Below, piece after piece: positions 19,336 to 28,567 of a DNA stretch of 57,703 bases (its first letter is position 1; every line of letters begins with the position of its first letter). A program made the position numbers and the translations under genes. The stretch is taken from contig NZ_JABVWW010000017.1 of assembly GCF_013350005.1 (NCBI RefSeq), forward strand, positions 1-57,703, read 5' to 3'. This DNA is from Methylocystis silviterrae. Its GTDB lineage: Bacteria > Pseudomonadota > Alphaproteobacteria > Rhizobiales > Beijerinckiaceae. A model generated the notes under the pieces. It worked only from the letters and a program-made list of their open reading frames with translations, made no database searches and had not been told where the DNA came from.

Positions 19336-20027
19336 GTTTCAAACGACTCGCGCCTTTGCTGCTTCTGGCCGCGTTCATCGCAGCGGCTTTCGCGCTTCGC
19401 CTTGATCGCTATCTCACGCTCGACGCCTTGCGCGACAATCGCACGGCGCTCACGGCTCTTGTCGAATCTCACGCGATCGTCGCCGCTATCGGGTTTCTCC
19501 TCGCTTATGCTGGCGTGGTCGCATTATCCCTGCCCGGCGCAACAATCATGACGCTAGCCGGGGGCTTCCTATTCGGCGTGCCGTTCGGAGCGACGCTGAC
19601 CGTTGTTGGAGCAACCTTGGGCGCGACGCTGCTGTTCATCATCGCGCGCTCGGCGCTTGGCGACGTGCTGCGTGCGCGGGCCGGCCCCTTCCTCGCTCGC
19701 ATGGCCGAAGGTTTTCGCAAGGACGCCTTCAGCTATCTGCTCTTCTTGCGTCTCGTCCCGGCGTTTCCTTTCTGGGCGGTGAATCTGGCGCCAGCTCTCC
19801 TTGGGATGCGTCTTGCGCCATATGTGGCGGCAACGGCCCTCGGCATCGTGCCAGGCACGACGGTTTACACGGCGTTTGGCGCAAGTCTGGGACAAGTCTT
19901 CTACGCGGGCGGCGAGGTGCGTTTGAAGGATGTTTTCAGCCCCACGCTGATCGCCGCTCTCGTCGGTCTCGGCGTCCTGTCGCTTCTGCCGATTGCTCTC
20001 CGCCGCTTTCGCGAAGCCAGACGCTAA
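19332..20027 (+). CDS. TVP38/TMEM64 (DedA-like) membrane protein
   Basis: A 231-residue integral membrane protein of the TVP38/TMEM64 (SNARE-associated) family. The central conserved stretch is visible: GATIMTLAGGFLFGVPFGATLTVVGATLGATLLF followed by the second re-entrant part FLRLVPAFPFWAVNLAPALLG. Members are thought to be lipid scramblases or transporters; many sit beside MerA-like flavoproteins as here. It overlaps that gene by 4 bases (ATGA), so co-translation is expected. Confidence 0.87.
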   Translation: MSFKRLAPLLLLAAFIAAAFALRLDRYLTLDALRDNRTALTALVESHAIVAAIGFLLAYAGVVALSLPGATIMTLAGGFLFGVPFGATLTVVGATLGATLLFIIARSALGDVLRARAGPFLARMAEGFRKDAFSYLLFLRLVPAFPFWAVNLAPALLGMRLAPYVAATALGIVPGTTVYTAFGASLGQVFYAGGEVRLKDVFSPTLIAALVGLGVLSLLPIALRRFREARR

Positions 20028-20060
20028 GCCCTTTCGCGTCATCTCCACAGAAGTCGCAAA

Positions 20061-20630
20061 ATGTCCGTTGTCGCCGCCAAAGAAATCACGGAATATCCTT
20101 GGTTCGTACGCCTCTTCTTCTGGAAGCAGAAGCGCACCTATGGCCGCGTCCTCGACCCCGGCTTGCTGTGGGGGCGAACTCCCTGGCTCTTTGCCGCTGT
20201 GGCCTTGCTTTGCGGCGCGTTGGATTGCCGATCCTCGCCGCTGTCGCCGGCGCTTCGATCGCTGGTGACCGTGCGCATCTCGCAAATCAATCACTGCGCA
20301 TTTTGCGTCGATATCAATTCGGCGACGCTGACGAAGCGCGGCGTCGCCATGGCCAAAATCGAAGCGCTTAACGCGTGGCGTGACAGTTCGCTCTTTACGC
20401 TTGAGGAACAACTCGCCTTGGAATACGCCGAAGCAATGACCGTCACGGAGCCGGGCGTTAGCAAAGAGTTCCGCGCAAAACTGAAGCGACAATGGCAAGA
20501 CGACGTCATCGTGGAATTAACCGGCCTGATCGCATTCCAAAATCTGTCGTCCAAATTCAACGCGGCGCTCGACGTGCCACCCCAAGGCTTTTGCAAGCTG
20601 CAACGCGATCCAGCACAGACTCACTCGTAA
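20061..20630 (+). CDS. AhpD/carboxymuconolactone decarboxylase-family protein
   Basis: A 189-residue protein with the AhpD-like active site NHCAFCVDINSAT (Cys-x2-Cys with the flanking His) and the helical context TVRISQINH and LEEQLALEYAEAMT. Family members are thiol peroxidase partners or decarboxylases; CxxC members act as disulfide reductases. As last gene of the radical SAM operon it probably provides thiol chemistry together with the upstream flavoprotein. It begins 33 bases after the TVP38 stop. Confidence 0.8.
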   Translation: MSVVAAKEITEYPWFVRLFFWKQKRTYGRVLDPGLLWGRTPWLFAAVALLCGALDCRSSPLSPALRSLVTVRISQINHCAFCVDINSATLTKRGVAMAKIEALNAWRDSSLFTLEEQLALEYAEAMTVTEPGVSKEFRAKLKRQWQDDVIVELTGLIAFQNLSSKFNAALDVPPQGFCKLQRDPAQTHS

Positions 20631-21317
20631 AATAACACCCCGCGCTAGCGATGGAACGCGATGCTCACAAATGGCCGGTCAAAGCCAGGACAAAGGCTTG
20701 GCCGATCCGCGATCCAACCGCAATATTAGGCTATTCACGCCTTTAGGTGCGCAGTTACCCAACGCACCGATCGAATTGAAGCATTCTTTTTGCGAATATC
20801 TCGCTCTCTCGGCATGGACATAGGAGCAGGACGAGCAAGTTCTGTGGCGGGCAAACCCATCGCATTTCCGTGCCTCCATTCGGGCAGCAGTCCCCGGCGA
20901 GGTTCCTCGTAGCGCGAGTGATCAAGGGACTATGTGAGCGTGCATTCGCGGATTTTTCTCCCGAAACATCAGCGTCAAATCATTTCTCGGTACGAACGCC
21001 GATTTTCGCGCTGAAGTGCTGAAGCCTCTCAACGCCTGGTTCAAGCGAACAAGGCTGGGCGCCAGCGCTTGTCATCTTCGTAACCCACATGTCCGCGCTC
21101 GCGGGAACACCGCACGCTAATTGAGCGCCGCAGACGACGAGTTGCAGCGCCTTGCGAAACATTGGGGAATTCGCGCTCCACAGTTCCCGGCCGTCACCGC
21201 CCGATGAAACCTCCATGCCCTTCGATTCGAAGACTCCATAGTCGAGAAATGAACTCCCCGCCGAAACAATCGCCGGACGGGTTCTAGTTCTCCGGTGGTC
21301 CCAAGGGAGGCACGCTC
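20631..21317. other. 687-base region with no recognised gene
   Basis: No convincing coding frame. A minus-strand frame of 78 codons (20980-21216) is present but has no recognisable content. No tRNA, repeat or clear terminator hairpin was seen. Confidence 0.45.
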
Positions 21318-21401
21318 GTGAACGTCATAACAACCGCTCTTTCAATCTATGCCGCGGCAGCAGCGGTCATCCTCGTCGTCACAGTGCTCATCACCATTTA
21401 G
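21318..21401 (+). CDS. 27-residue single-helix membrane micropeptide (candidate)
   Basis: GTG start with a strong AAGGGAGG eight bases upstream. The product is almost one hydrophobic helix (IYAAAAAVILVVTVLITI) after a short polar start. Size, Shine-Dalgarno and hydrophobicity fit the many small bacterial membrane peptides. No homology can be claimed. Confidence 0.4.
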   Translation: MNVITTALSIYAAAAAVILVVTVLITI

Positions 21402-21409
21402 GTGTCGTC

Positions 21410-21625
21410 ATGGCGCATGGTCATCCGTCCCTTTCCCATCAGCTCGCGCCAGAAAGCCCAGCATTGTCCGTCCTTGCCGAGGAAGACCATCGTCGCCCTT
21501 ATCGAACGGCGGGCCAAACAGAATTGGGCCGTGAGGATATATCGGAGGCACACCCTGATCGATTGGCGCCACAACCCGGTTCAATCGAGGCGATGCGTCT
21601 GATCGTCGCTCAGGATTTGATGTGA
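21410..21625 (+). CDS. hypothetical small protein (weak)
   Basis: A 71-codon frame 8 bases after the micropeptide, starting MAHGHPSLSHQLAPES. It is rich in His, Pro and Arg with no secondary-structure signal or family. It could be translated with the micropeptide but may be a chance frame. Confidence 0.25.
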   Translation: MAHGHPSLSHQLAPESPALSVLAEEDHRRPYRTAGQTELGREDISEAHPDRLAPQPGSIEAMRLIVAQDLM

Positions 21626-21734
21626 TGGCTCAGTTGAGATCGCTTGCGCCTATCCCCTGGTTCGATCGACACGCTGCTCGAAGCCCGCGTTGACGTGTCG
21701 GTCCATCGCGATGCGCCCCTTCGCACGCCTATAT

Positions 21735-21759
21735 GTAACTTTCTTCGCCAGCTGACGAA
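21735..21759 (+). promoter_or_regulatory. possible SigF-type promoter upstream of the porin (15-base spacer)
   Basis: GTAACT (21735-21740), 15 bases, CGAA (21756-21759), about 115 bases before the porin ATG. One base short in the spacer and one mismatch from the consensus, so this is the weakest promoter call. Confidence 0.3.
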
Positions 21760-21874
21760 CTTACTTGCATCGATAATGCCCGACGTCGAAGCCAATCCTG
21801 GATCTGTCAACGCGCGACGCTGACCTGGTTGGATCGAAATATCATGTCCGATGTGACTGGAAAGGAATAAAGCA

Positions 21875-22558
21875 ATGAAGAATCTGACCTCCCCCTTGGC
21901 ATTCGCGTTCGCTCTCGCCGCCTTCTCGGCGCAGGCTGCTGATCTTCCCTCCAGGAAAGGGGTTCCTGTCTATGCGCCTATTCCGCCTGCGTTCACATGG
22001 ACAGGCCTTCATGCAGGTCTGAACGCTGGTTATGGTTTCGGCGAACGCTCCGATTTCAACGGCTTCGTCGGCGGCGGACAGGTTGGTTACGATCAGCAAA
22101 TTGGGCGGATGTTCGTTGTTGGCGTCGAGGCGGATTTTCAAGGCGCCGACATCAAGACTCGTGACGGCGGCAGCTTCTTCGGCGACATTTTCGGTTCTTC
22201 GCGACAGAAGCTTGAGTGGTTTGGCACTGTGCGCGGCCGCGCCGGCGTCACGCCATTCGATCCGCATTTCCTCGTGTATGGGACGGGCGGCTTCGCTTAT
22301 GGCCAGGTGAGACAGGGGTTCAGCGGCTTCACGGACACGCAGACCGGCTGGACGGCCGGCGGCGGCGTAGCCTGGGCGCCGCCGATGCTGCCGAACTGGT
22401 CCGTCAAGGTTGAATATCTCTACACGCGCCTGAACAACAACTCGGGGAACTCGTTCTTCCTTGCCGATCGGCGGGACACGCGATTCCACACCGTTCGCGC
22501 GGGCGTAGATTATCACTTCAATCTTTTCGCGGCGGCGCCGATCCTGGCGAAATTCTAG
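21875..22558 (+). CDS. Omp25/31-like outer-membrane beta-barrel protein
   Basis: A 227-residue outer-membrane protein with signal peptide (LAFAFALAAFSAQAAD) and the Hyphomicrobiales-type opening of Omp25/Omp31/RopB-like barrels: FTWTGLHAGLNAGYGFG, VGGGQVGYDQQIGRMFVVGV. The barrel ends in WSVKVEYLYTRLNN and TVRAGVDYHFNLF, though the last residues after the typical terminal Phe are extra. Likely a surface structural protein; single gene, ribosome binding site AAAGGAATAAAGC. Confidence 0.85.
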   Translation: MKNLTSPLAFAFALAAFSAQAADLPSRKGVPVYAPIPPAFTWTGLHAGLNAGYGFGERSDFNGFVGGGQVGYDQQIGRMFVVGVEADFQGADIKTRDGGSFFGDIFGSSRQKLEWFGTVRGRAGVTPFDPHFLVYGTGGFAYGQVRQGFSGFTDTQTGWTAGGGVAWAPPMLPNWSVKVEYLYTRLNNNSGNSFFLADRRDTRFHTVRAGVDYHFNLFAAAPILAKF

Positions 22559-22701
22559 TCGTCGAGGCGGCGGGCAAAAATCGAATATGGCGTCCGCCGC
22601 CGCTCGACCACACGATCCCGCTCCGCTTGCACGAAGCCGATCAGACAATCCGACAGCCAATCGTCTCTGGCGTGGCCTAACAGCTCCAGGAGAATCATGC
22701 G

Positions 22702-23562
22702 ATGCAAAGAATCCCCGAAGCAATTGGTGTGCGTAATCGTATCTCCGTCGTTATCCGCGCGATCTGCTTTTTCGTATTTATGTCCGGCGCAGCAACCGCC
22801 GCCGAACTCGTAGACCTCTTTCGGGACGCAGCGGCCGGCGCGCATATAAGGGTCGATCATTCGATCTGGGATCGCCTTCTGCAAACCTATGTCAAGCCCG
22901 ACGCTAACGGCCTCAACCGCGTCGACTATTTCGCCTTCAGAGAAGGCGGTCACGCGGAATTGAAGCAGTACCTCGCTCAGCTGCAAGCCGTCGATCCACG
23001 CATACTCGATCGGGCTGAGCAATTTGCTTATCTCGCCAATCTCTATAACGCAAAGACGATCGATATTGTGCTCGATCACTATCCAGTGTCGTCGATCAAG
23101 AACATCTCGCTCGGCGGCGGTCTGTTCGCTGCGTTCACTGGCGGACCATGGAAAGCCAAGGTTCTGACGCTGCAGGGCGTCGAATTCAGTCTGGACGACA
23201 TCGAACACGGCGTGCTGCGGCCGCTGTTCAAGGATGCGCGCGCACACTACTCTGTCAATTGCGCCTCCGTCGGCTGCCCCAATTTGCATGCCCACGCCTT
23301 CACCGGCGGGAAGCTCGACGCTCAGCTCGACGCCGCTGCGAGAGCCTATGTCAACAATCCGCGTGGGGCGAGCCTCACGCGCGGCAAGCTCGTTGTGTCG
23401 TCAATCTATGAATGGTTCAAGGCAGATTTCGGCGGCAGCGACCAAGGCGTGCTGGCGCATCTGCGCAAATACGCGGCACCGGACCTCAAGGCGAAGCTCG
23501 ATGGCGTGAAAACGATCAGCGACAATCGTTACGATTGGTCGCTCAACGACGTCGAGCGCTGA
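22702..23562 (+). CDS. DUF547 domain protein, exported
   Basis: A 286-residue protein with an N-terminal hydrophobic signal (AICFFVFMSGAATAAE) and a complete DUF547 domain: RVDYFAFREG, FAYLANLYNAKTIDIVLDHYPV, GGPWKAKVLTLQGVEFSLDDIEHGVLRPLF, HYSVNCASVGCPNLHAHAF. The conserved AKT, CASxxCP and HG segments are the family core; biochemical function is not established. Stands alone between the porin and a lipid operon. Confidence 0.85.
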   Translation: MQRIPEAIGVRNRISVVIRAICFFVFMSGAATAAELVDLFRDAAAGAHIRVDHSIWDRLLQTYVKPDANGLNRVDYFAFREGGHAELKQYLAQLQAVDPRILDRAEQFAYLANLYNAKTIDIVLDHYPVSSIKNISLGGGLFAAFTGGPWKAKVLTLQGVEFSLDDIEHGVLRPLFKDARAHYSVNCASVGCPNLHAHAFTGGKLDAQLDAAARAYVNNPRGASLTRGKLVVSSIYEWFKADFGGSDQGVLAHLRKYAAPDLKAKLDGVKTISDNRYDWSLNDVER

Positions 23563-23650
23563 AACACAAAGCCGCGACGAAGTGGCGGCTCTCATTGTGG
23601 CGCTCCGATAAGCGACGCAACCAGAAGATTGCAGTCAGGGAAGCGTGAAG

Positions 23651-24913
23651 ATGACCAAGCTTACGGCGCCGGCGCGACCGGCTTCCTACGACAAGAAAGT
23701 TGTGCTCGTCCTGCAAGGCGGCGGCGCCTTGGGCAGCTATCAGGCCGGCGTCTACGAGGCGCTCTCGGACTCGGAATATCCCCCCGACTGGGTGGCGGGA
23801 ATCTCGATCGGCGCGATCAATGCGGCGATCATCGCCGGCAACGCTCCGGGCGATCGGGTGACGCGTTTACGCGAGTTTTGGGAAGGGATCACCGCGCCTA
23901 CGGCATTTTGGCCGCCGGGCCTGACCGGCGCGCTCGGCGCCTGGCAGCGAAAGGCGAGCGGACTTGCCGCGCTGACGTTCGGTCAGCCAGGTTTCTTCGC
24001 GCCGCGCGCGGCGCATGAATGGTTTTTCGGCGTTTCGCCGATGAGCTATTACGCCACGAGCGCGCTGAAAAGCACGCTAGAACGACTCGTCGATTTCGAC
24101 CGCATTAACGATCTCAGAGAGATGCGGCTCAGCGTCGGCGCGGTCAATGTGCAGACAGGCCGCTTCGCCTATTTCGACAGCGCTGAGATAGCCATTCGCC
24201 CCGAGCATGTCATGGCCAGCGGCGCTCTGCCGCCAGGCTTTCCGCCCGTCGAGATCGACGGCGAACATTACTGGGACGGCGGCCTCGTCTCCAATACGCC
24301 GCTGCAACATGTCCTCGACTACTATCCGCGTCGCAGCCGTCTTTGCTTCCAGGTGGATGTCTTTCAGGCCTTTGGCCAGTTGCCGAACAATCTTGAAGAA
24401 GTCAGTGAGCGCGAGAAAGACATCCGCTATTCCAGCCGCACGAGGGTGGGCACGCAAAGCTTCCACGAGCGGCACCAAGTTCGCCATGCAATCAACGAGC
24501 TGTATGAAACGCTGCCGGACGAGATCAAAGAAACCGAGCAAGCCCAGCAGCTGTATGAATATGCTTGCGTCACCAGAATGGACATCGCCCAGCTCATCTA
24601 TCGTCCGCTCGAACCACAGGGCGCGTCGAAGGACTACGAGTTCGAACGCGCCTTGATGAACGATCGCTGGGCGCATGGCCTCGCCGACGCGCGCGCCACC
24701 TTGCATGCATCGCCATGGCTGACGCCAATGCCGCGTGAAATCGGCGTCCGCGTCTTCGATGTGATGCACGACATTCTGGCCGCGAAATTCGACGCGGCCG
24801 CAGGGGACGCCTCCGAAGAAAAGGTTGGGGAAGGGAGGGCTCGGGAGCCTGCATCTCTACCCAGGATGGTCCGCGCCGCACAACCAGCGCTGGCCGGCGC
24901 AAAACCCGCCTGA
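23651..24913 (+). CDS. patatin-like phospholipase (DUF3734 type)
   Basis: A 420-residue patatin-family lipid acyl hydrolase with all catalytic marks: oxyanion loop LVLQGGGALGSYQAG, nucleophile GISIGAINAAI (GxSxG) and the dyad Asp in YWDGGLVSNTPL. The C-terminal half, with SERKDIRYSSRTR-like and HQVRHAINELYE segments, fits the DUF3734 extension. ATG 23651 has AGGGAAGCGTGAAG before it. The same strand continues with two acetoacetate decarboxylases and a hydroxybutyrate dehydrogenase, so a role in lipid or polyhydroxybutyrate turnover is inferred. Confidence 0.88.
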   Translation: MTKLTAPARPASYDKKVVLVLQGGGALGSYQAGVYEALSDSEYPPDWVAGISIGAINAAIIAGNAPGDRVTRLREFWEGITAPTAFWPPGLTGALGAWQRKASGLAALTFGQPGFFAPRAAHEWFFGVSPMSYYATSALKSTLERLVDFDRINDLREMRLSVGAVNVQTGRFAYFDSAEIAIRPEHVMASGALPPGFPPVEIDGEHYWDGGLVSNTPLQHVLDYYPRRSRLCFQVDVFQAFGQLPNNLEEVSEREKDIRYSSRTRVGTQSFHERHQVRHAINELYETLPDEIKETEQAQQLYEYACVTRMDIAQLIYRPLEPQGASKDYEFERALMNDRWAHGLADARATLHASPWLTPMPREIGVRVFDVMHDILAAKFDAAAGDASEEKVGEGRAREPASLPRMVRAAQPALAGAKPA

Positions 24914-24926
24914 GGAGCAATCGAGC

Positions 24927-25667
24927 ATGGATGCCGAGGATGTGAAGCGCGCCGCCTTCGCCATGCCGATGGCCAGCCCCTCTTTCACGCGCGGGCCGCA
25001 TCGCTACACGAACCGGGAGCATCTGATTGTCACCTATCGCACGGACCGCGCGAAGCTAGAAGAAGCGACACCCGAACCGCTTGTCAGCGACGATGCGATC
25101 GTTCGTTTTGAATTCATGCGAATGGAGAGCGGCACTGGCTTTGGGCGCTATTCCGGCGCCGCGCAGCATATCCCGGTAAAATTCGCCGGGCAGCCAGGCG
25201 CGTACACGCACAGCATGTTTCTCGACGCGCATGGACCGATTTCCGGCGGACGCGAACTATGGGGATTTCCGCAGAAACTGGCCGCGCCGCGACTTTCCGT
25301 GGAACATGACACGCTCGCGGGAACGCTCGACTATGGGCCGGCGCGGGTGGCGACGGCCACCATGGGTTACAAGCATCACGCGCTCGACGAGACGGAAGCT
25401 ATGCGAATTCTGCAGGAGCCTGGCTTCCTCCTGAAGATCATTCCGCATGTCGATGGAACGCCGCGAATTTGCGAGCTTGTTCGCTATTTCCGTCGCGACA
25501 TTGTGGTCAGGGGCGCATGGAGCGGTCCCCGCGCGCTGGAACTGCATCCACACGCCCTGGCGCCCGTGAGCGATCTGCCGGTTTTGGAGATTGTCGCCGG
25601 CGTGCATCTCGTCGCCGACTTCACGCTCGACCTCGGAGAGGTCGTCTTCGACTATCTCGCACAATGA
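24927..25667 (+). CDS. acetoacetate decarboxylase, copy 1
   Basis: A 246-residue ADC-family protein. Family landmarks: [50 protein letters not shown] with the catalytic Lys region, and [23 protein letters not shown]. The enzyme turns acetoacetate into acetone and CO2. ATG 24927 follows GAGGAGCAATCGAGC; upstream codons in the frame overlap the patatin gene and are unlikely to be used. A paralog of equal length follows 25 bases later. Confidence 0.88.
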   Translation: MDAEDVKRAAFAMPMASPSFTRGPHRYTNREHLIVTYRTDRAKLEEATPEPLVSDDAIVRFEFMRMESGTGFGRYSGAAQHIPVKFAGQPGAYTHSMFLDAHGPISGGRELWGFPQKLAAPRLSVEHDTLAGTLDYGPARVATATMGYKHHALDETEAMRILQEPGFLLKIIPHVDGTPRICELVRYFRRDIVVRGAWSGPRALELHPHALAPVSDLPVLEIVAGVHLVADFTLDLGEVVFDYLAQ

Positions 25668-25692
25668 CATTTTCCATCACCGGGGCGTCGCC

Positions 25693-26433
25693 ATGAAAGC
25701 GCATGACATTCGCAGGCAAGCTTTCTGCATGCCTCTGCATAGCCCGTCCTATCCGCCGGGCCCCTATCGCTTCGTCGATCGCGAATATCTCATCGTCACC
25801 TATCGGACGGATCGCGCCGCGCTCGAGAAGGTCGTGCCAAAGCCCCTGGAGATCGTCGACCCTATCGTGAAGTATGAATTCATCCGCATGCCCGACAGCA
25901 CGGGCTTCGGCGACTATACCGAATCCGGCCAGGTGATCCCCGTGCGCTTCAATGGCGAGATGGGCGGCTATGTACACGCCATGTTCCTCGACGACGACCC
26001 GCCGATCGCCGGAGGACGTGAGCTGTGGGGCTTTCCCAAGAAGTTGGCGTCGCCGGCGCTAGCGGTCGAGCATGACACGCTTTACGGCTCGCTCGATTAT
26101 GGTCCGGTGCGCGTCGCGTCCGGCGCAATGGGATACAAACACCGCGCGATGGATGCGCAAGCCGCGGCGCGCGCGCTGGGCGAGCCGGGCTTCCTGCTCA
26201 AGATCATTCCGCATGTCGATGGAACGCCGCGAATCTGCGAGCTCGTCCGCTACCAGCTTGGCGACGTCGCGCTGAAGGGCGCCTGGACCGGCCCCGCCAG
26301 TCTGGAGCTCCATCCGCATGCGCTTGCGCCAGTGGCCGATCTTCCCGTCCGGGAGGTGATCTCTGGCGTTCATCTGCTCGCCGACCTCACGCTCAATCTC
26401 GGCGAAGTCGTTCACGACTATCTCGCCACCTGA
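25693..26433 (+). CDS. acetoacetate decarboxylase, copy 2
   Basis: A second 246-residue acetoacetate decarboxylase, clearly a tandem paralog of copy 1: same opening [49 protein letters not shown], and the identical [23 protein letters not shown]. The copies have diverged elsewhere ([15 protein letters not shown] versus [15 protein letters not shown]), so the duplication is not recent. A 3-hydroxybutyrate dehydrogenase follows 26 bases on, giving an acetoacetate-centred operon. Confidence 0.88.
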   Translation: MKAHDIRRQAFCMPLHSPSYPPGPYRFVDREYLIVTYRTDRAALEKVVPKPLEIVDPIVKYEFIRMPDSTGFGDYTESGQVIPVRFNGEMGGYVHAMFLDDDPPIAGGRELWGFPKKLASPALAVEHDTLYGSLDYGPVRVASGAMGYKHRAMDAQAAARALGEPGFLLKIIPHVDGTPRICELVRYQLGDVALKGAWTGPASLELHPHALAPVADLPVREVISGVHLLADLTLNLGEVVHDYLAT

Positions 26434-26459
26434 ACGCATATTTAAAGGATGAGCCTCCA

Positions 26460-27242
26460 ATGAAGCGCTTTGAAGACAAGGTCGTCGTCGTCACCGGCGC
26501 CGCGAGCGGTATCGGTAAGGAGATCGCGCATGCTTTCGCCGCGCAGGGGGCGCGCGTGGCCATCGCCGATCTGAAGAAGGATGCGGCAGAGGCGGCCGCC
26601 GCCGAGATCGTCGCCTTGGGCGGCGTCGCCATGGGTCTTGAGATGGACGTAAGCGACGAGGCGGCGGTGAATGCCGGCGTCGACGCGGCTCACGCCGTCT
26701 ACGGACGCATCGACATCCTCGTCAGCAACGCCGGCATTCAGATTGTCCATCCGGTGCACGAGTTCCCCTTCGATCAATGGAAGAAGATGCTCGCCGTTCA
26801 TCTCGACGGCGCCTTTCTGACGACGAAAGCTTGCTTGAAATATATGTATGCCGCCAATGCCGGTTCGGTCGTCTATATCGGGTCCGTCCATTCGAAGGAG
26901 GCGTCGCCGCTCAAGGCGGCCTATGTGACGGCCAAGCATGGCCTGCTCGGGCTCGCCCGAGTGGTGGCGAAGGAGGGCGCAAAACACAACGTCCGCGCCA
27001 ATGTGGTCTGCCCGGGCTTTGTGCGAACGCCGCTGGTCGAAAAACAGATCCCCGAGCAGGCGAAGGAGCTCGGCATCAGCGAGGCGGAGGTCGTCAGGAA
27101 CGTCATGCTGCGGGAAACGGTCGACTGCGAATTCACAAGCATGGAAGACGTCGCTGAAGCGGTGATGTATTTCGCTGGCGCGAACTCCAACGCGCTCACG
27201 GGACAGTCGCTGATCGTCAGTCATGGCTGGTTCATGGAATAG
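26460..27242 (+). CDS. 3-hydroxybutyrate dehydrogenase (SDR family)
   Basis: A 260-residue short-chain dehydrogenase. NAD motif VVVTGAASGIGKEIAHAF, NAG motif LVSNAGIQIVHPVHEF, catalytic Ser-Tyr-Lys as GSVHSKEASPLKAAYVTAKHG, and the C-terminal IPEQAKELGISEAEVVRNVML typical of D-3-hydroxybutyrate dehydrogenases. It interconverts 3-hydroxybutyrate and acetoacetate, which the two upstream decarboxylases could then remove. Ribosome binding site AAGGATGAGCC. Confidence 0.88.
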   Translation: MKRFEDKVVVVTGAASGIGKEIAHAFAAQGARVAIADLKKDAAEAAAAEIVALGGVAMGLEMDVSDEAAVNAGVDAAHAVYGRIDILVSNAGIQIVHPVHEFPFDQWKKMLAVHLDGAFLTTKACLKYMYAANAGSVVYIGSVHSKEASPLKAAYVTAKHGLLGLARVVAKEGAKHNVRANVVCPGFVRTPLVEKQIPEQAKELGISEAEVVRNVMLRETVDCEFTSMEDVAEAVMYFAGANSNALTGQSLIVSHGWFME

Positions 27243-27262
27243 GTTCCGGCCGAATTAAAGAT

Positions 27263-27943
27263 ATGGATCGATACAAAAATGCACGAACAGATGCCTCGCT
27301 CGGCGCGCGCCACACCTATTCGCCATTCTGGCTGTTGCTGGCGCTCCTCTCCGCCGCCAAGGCGGAAAGCGTATTGGTCGATCCGGCCCGGATGCTCTCG
27401 ACAGCGAAGCGGATCGATTTTGTTGGCCGCAATGATTTCAACGTCGAGCGGACCGGGCAAGGCGTGTTCCTTCGCAGCGTTCCACAAAAATCCGCCTCCG
27501 GCGTCTATCAAGCGGTGGGGCTGGACGGCGGGCAACTGACGCGTATCCGTTGGCGGTGGCGCGTCGATCAACTTCACGAGACGGCGGATGTGCGCAAGCT
27601 CGCAACCAAGGATTTCGGAGCGATGGTGATGTTCGTCTTCGGCAAGCCGTCGTTCCTCAATCGCGACGTCCCGACGCTCGGCTATGTGTGGACGGCGACC
27701 CCTATTCCCATTGGAACGATTGTTCGCTCACAGCGCTACAAGAGCCTTGCCTATGTCCAATTGCGCGGCCGCGCCGACGTTGGCCGTTTGCGCGTCGAAG
27801 AGCGCAACGTCGCCGCCGATTACAGAAACGCTTTCGGCAAGGAGCCGGGAGAGTTGAAGTTCATCGCGGTGTTCAGCGACAACGATCAGACATACGAGCC
27901 GGCTTCCGCACTGTTTGGCGCCATCGTCGACGCGCGCCGGTAG
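27263..27943 (+). CDS. DUF3047 domain protein
   Basis: A 226-residue exported protein with a hydrophobic N terminus (FWLLLALLSAAKAES) and a DUF3047 domain: FNVERTGQGVFLRSVPQKSASGVYQ, LTRIRWRWRVDQLHETADVRKLATKDFGA, LGYVWTATPIPIGTIVRS and FIAVFSDNDQT. The family resembles lectin-like beta sandwiches of the periplasm; function unknown. It follows the dehydrogenase by 20 bases and may share its transcript. Confidence 0.82.
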   Translation: MDRYKNARTDASLGARHTYSPFWLLLALLSAAKAESVLVDPARMLSTAKRIDFVGRNDFNVERTGQGVFLRSVPQKSASGVYQAVGLDGGQLTRIRWRWRVDQLHETADVRKLATKDFGAMVMFVFGKPSFLNRDVPTLGYVWTATPIPIGTIVRSQRYKSLAYVQLRGRADVGRLRVEERNVAADYRNAFGKEPGELKFIAVFSDNDQTYEPASALFGAIVDARR

Positions 27944-28014
27944 TGATTGACCTTCGAGTTCCCGGTTATCGCTAGTAGTCCAGATGTTCGTTGATCCATA
28001 TCGCGTCGATGAAC

Positions 28015-28459
28015 TCAGCTGCCATGTCGCTCCGCACGAATTTTCAACTGGTCGTTCATTGCGACGAAGCCTTGCCTCGTCGCTGCCAGCATGGATCCTC
28101 GCATGATGAGCGGAGCTAAAAGTCCAGAGAATCTCTCGCCGTGTGTGAGACGAGTGGCGCAAGGACCCATCTGATAGAGCAGGAAGTAATTCTCGCCAGC
28201 GAAAATCCAACGTGCCATCAACGCGCCGGCCCAGCGAAGTTCGCATTCCGCGCTCTACAACAAGCGCCCTCGGTTTGAATGTCATGCCCGCCTGACCGGG
28301 CGGAGCAATTTGCACGCTCAGGCGGTTTCCGGGAGCGAGCGGTCCAGAGATTGCCCGAATGAAAGGGTTCCACGGCGACATCGCAGGGAAGTCGGTGAGG
28401 ATGCCCCAGATTATCATCCGGGACGCCTCGATGGTGATTTGCGTGTCGATTGCTAACAT
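28015..28459 (-). pseudogene. SRPBCC (polyketide cyclase-like) protein, frameshifted
   Basis: The N-terminal half (MLAIDTQITIEASRMIIWGIL, FPAMSPWNPFIRAISGPL) is read from 28459; after about 28225 the family continues in another frame as YFLLYQMGPCATRLTHGERFSGLLAPL and RQGFVAMNDQLKIRAE to a stop at 28015. Joined, the two give a typical 145-150 residue SRPBCC protein that binds a hydrophobic ligand. One frameshift, so probably inactive. Confidence 0.75.
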
Positions 28460-28567
28460 CGCCCGGGCTTATGGTGTCGTTAAAGAACGCTGCGTCCCGC
28501 CGTTCCCCTCTAGATAGCGGAATCGACCGGACGCGGATTTTATCTGATTCTCGTCAGCCTGAGCCCC

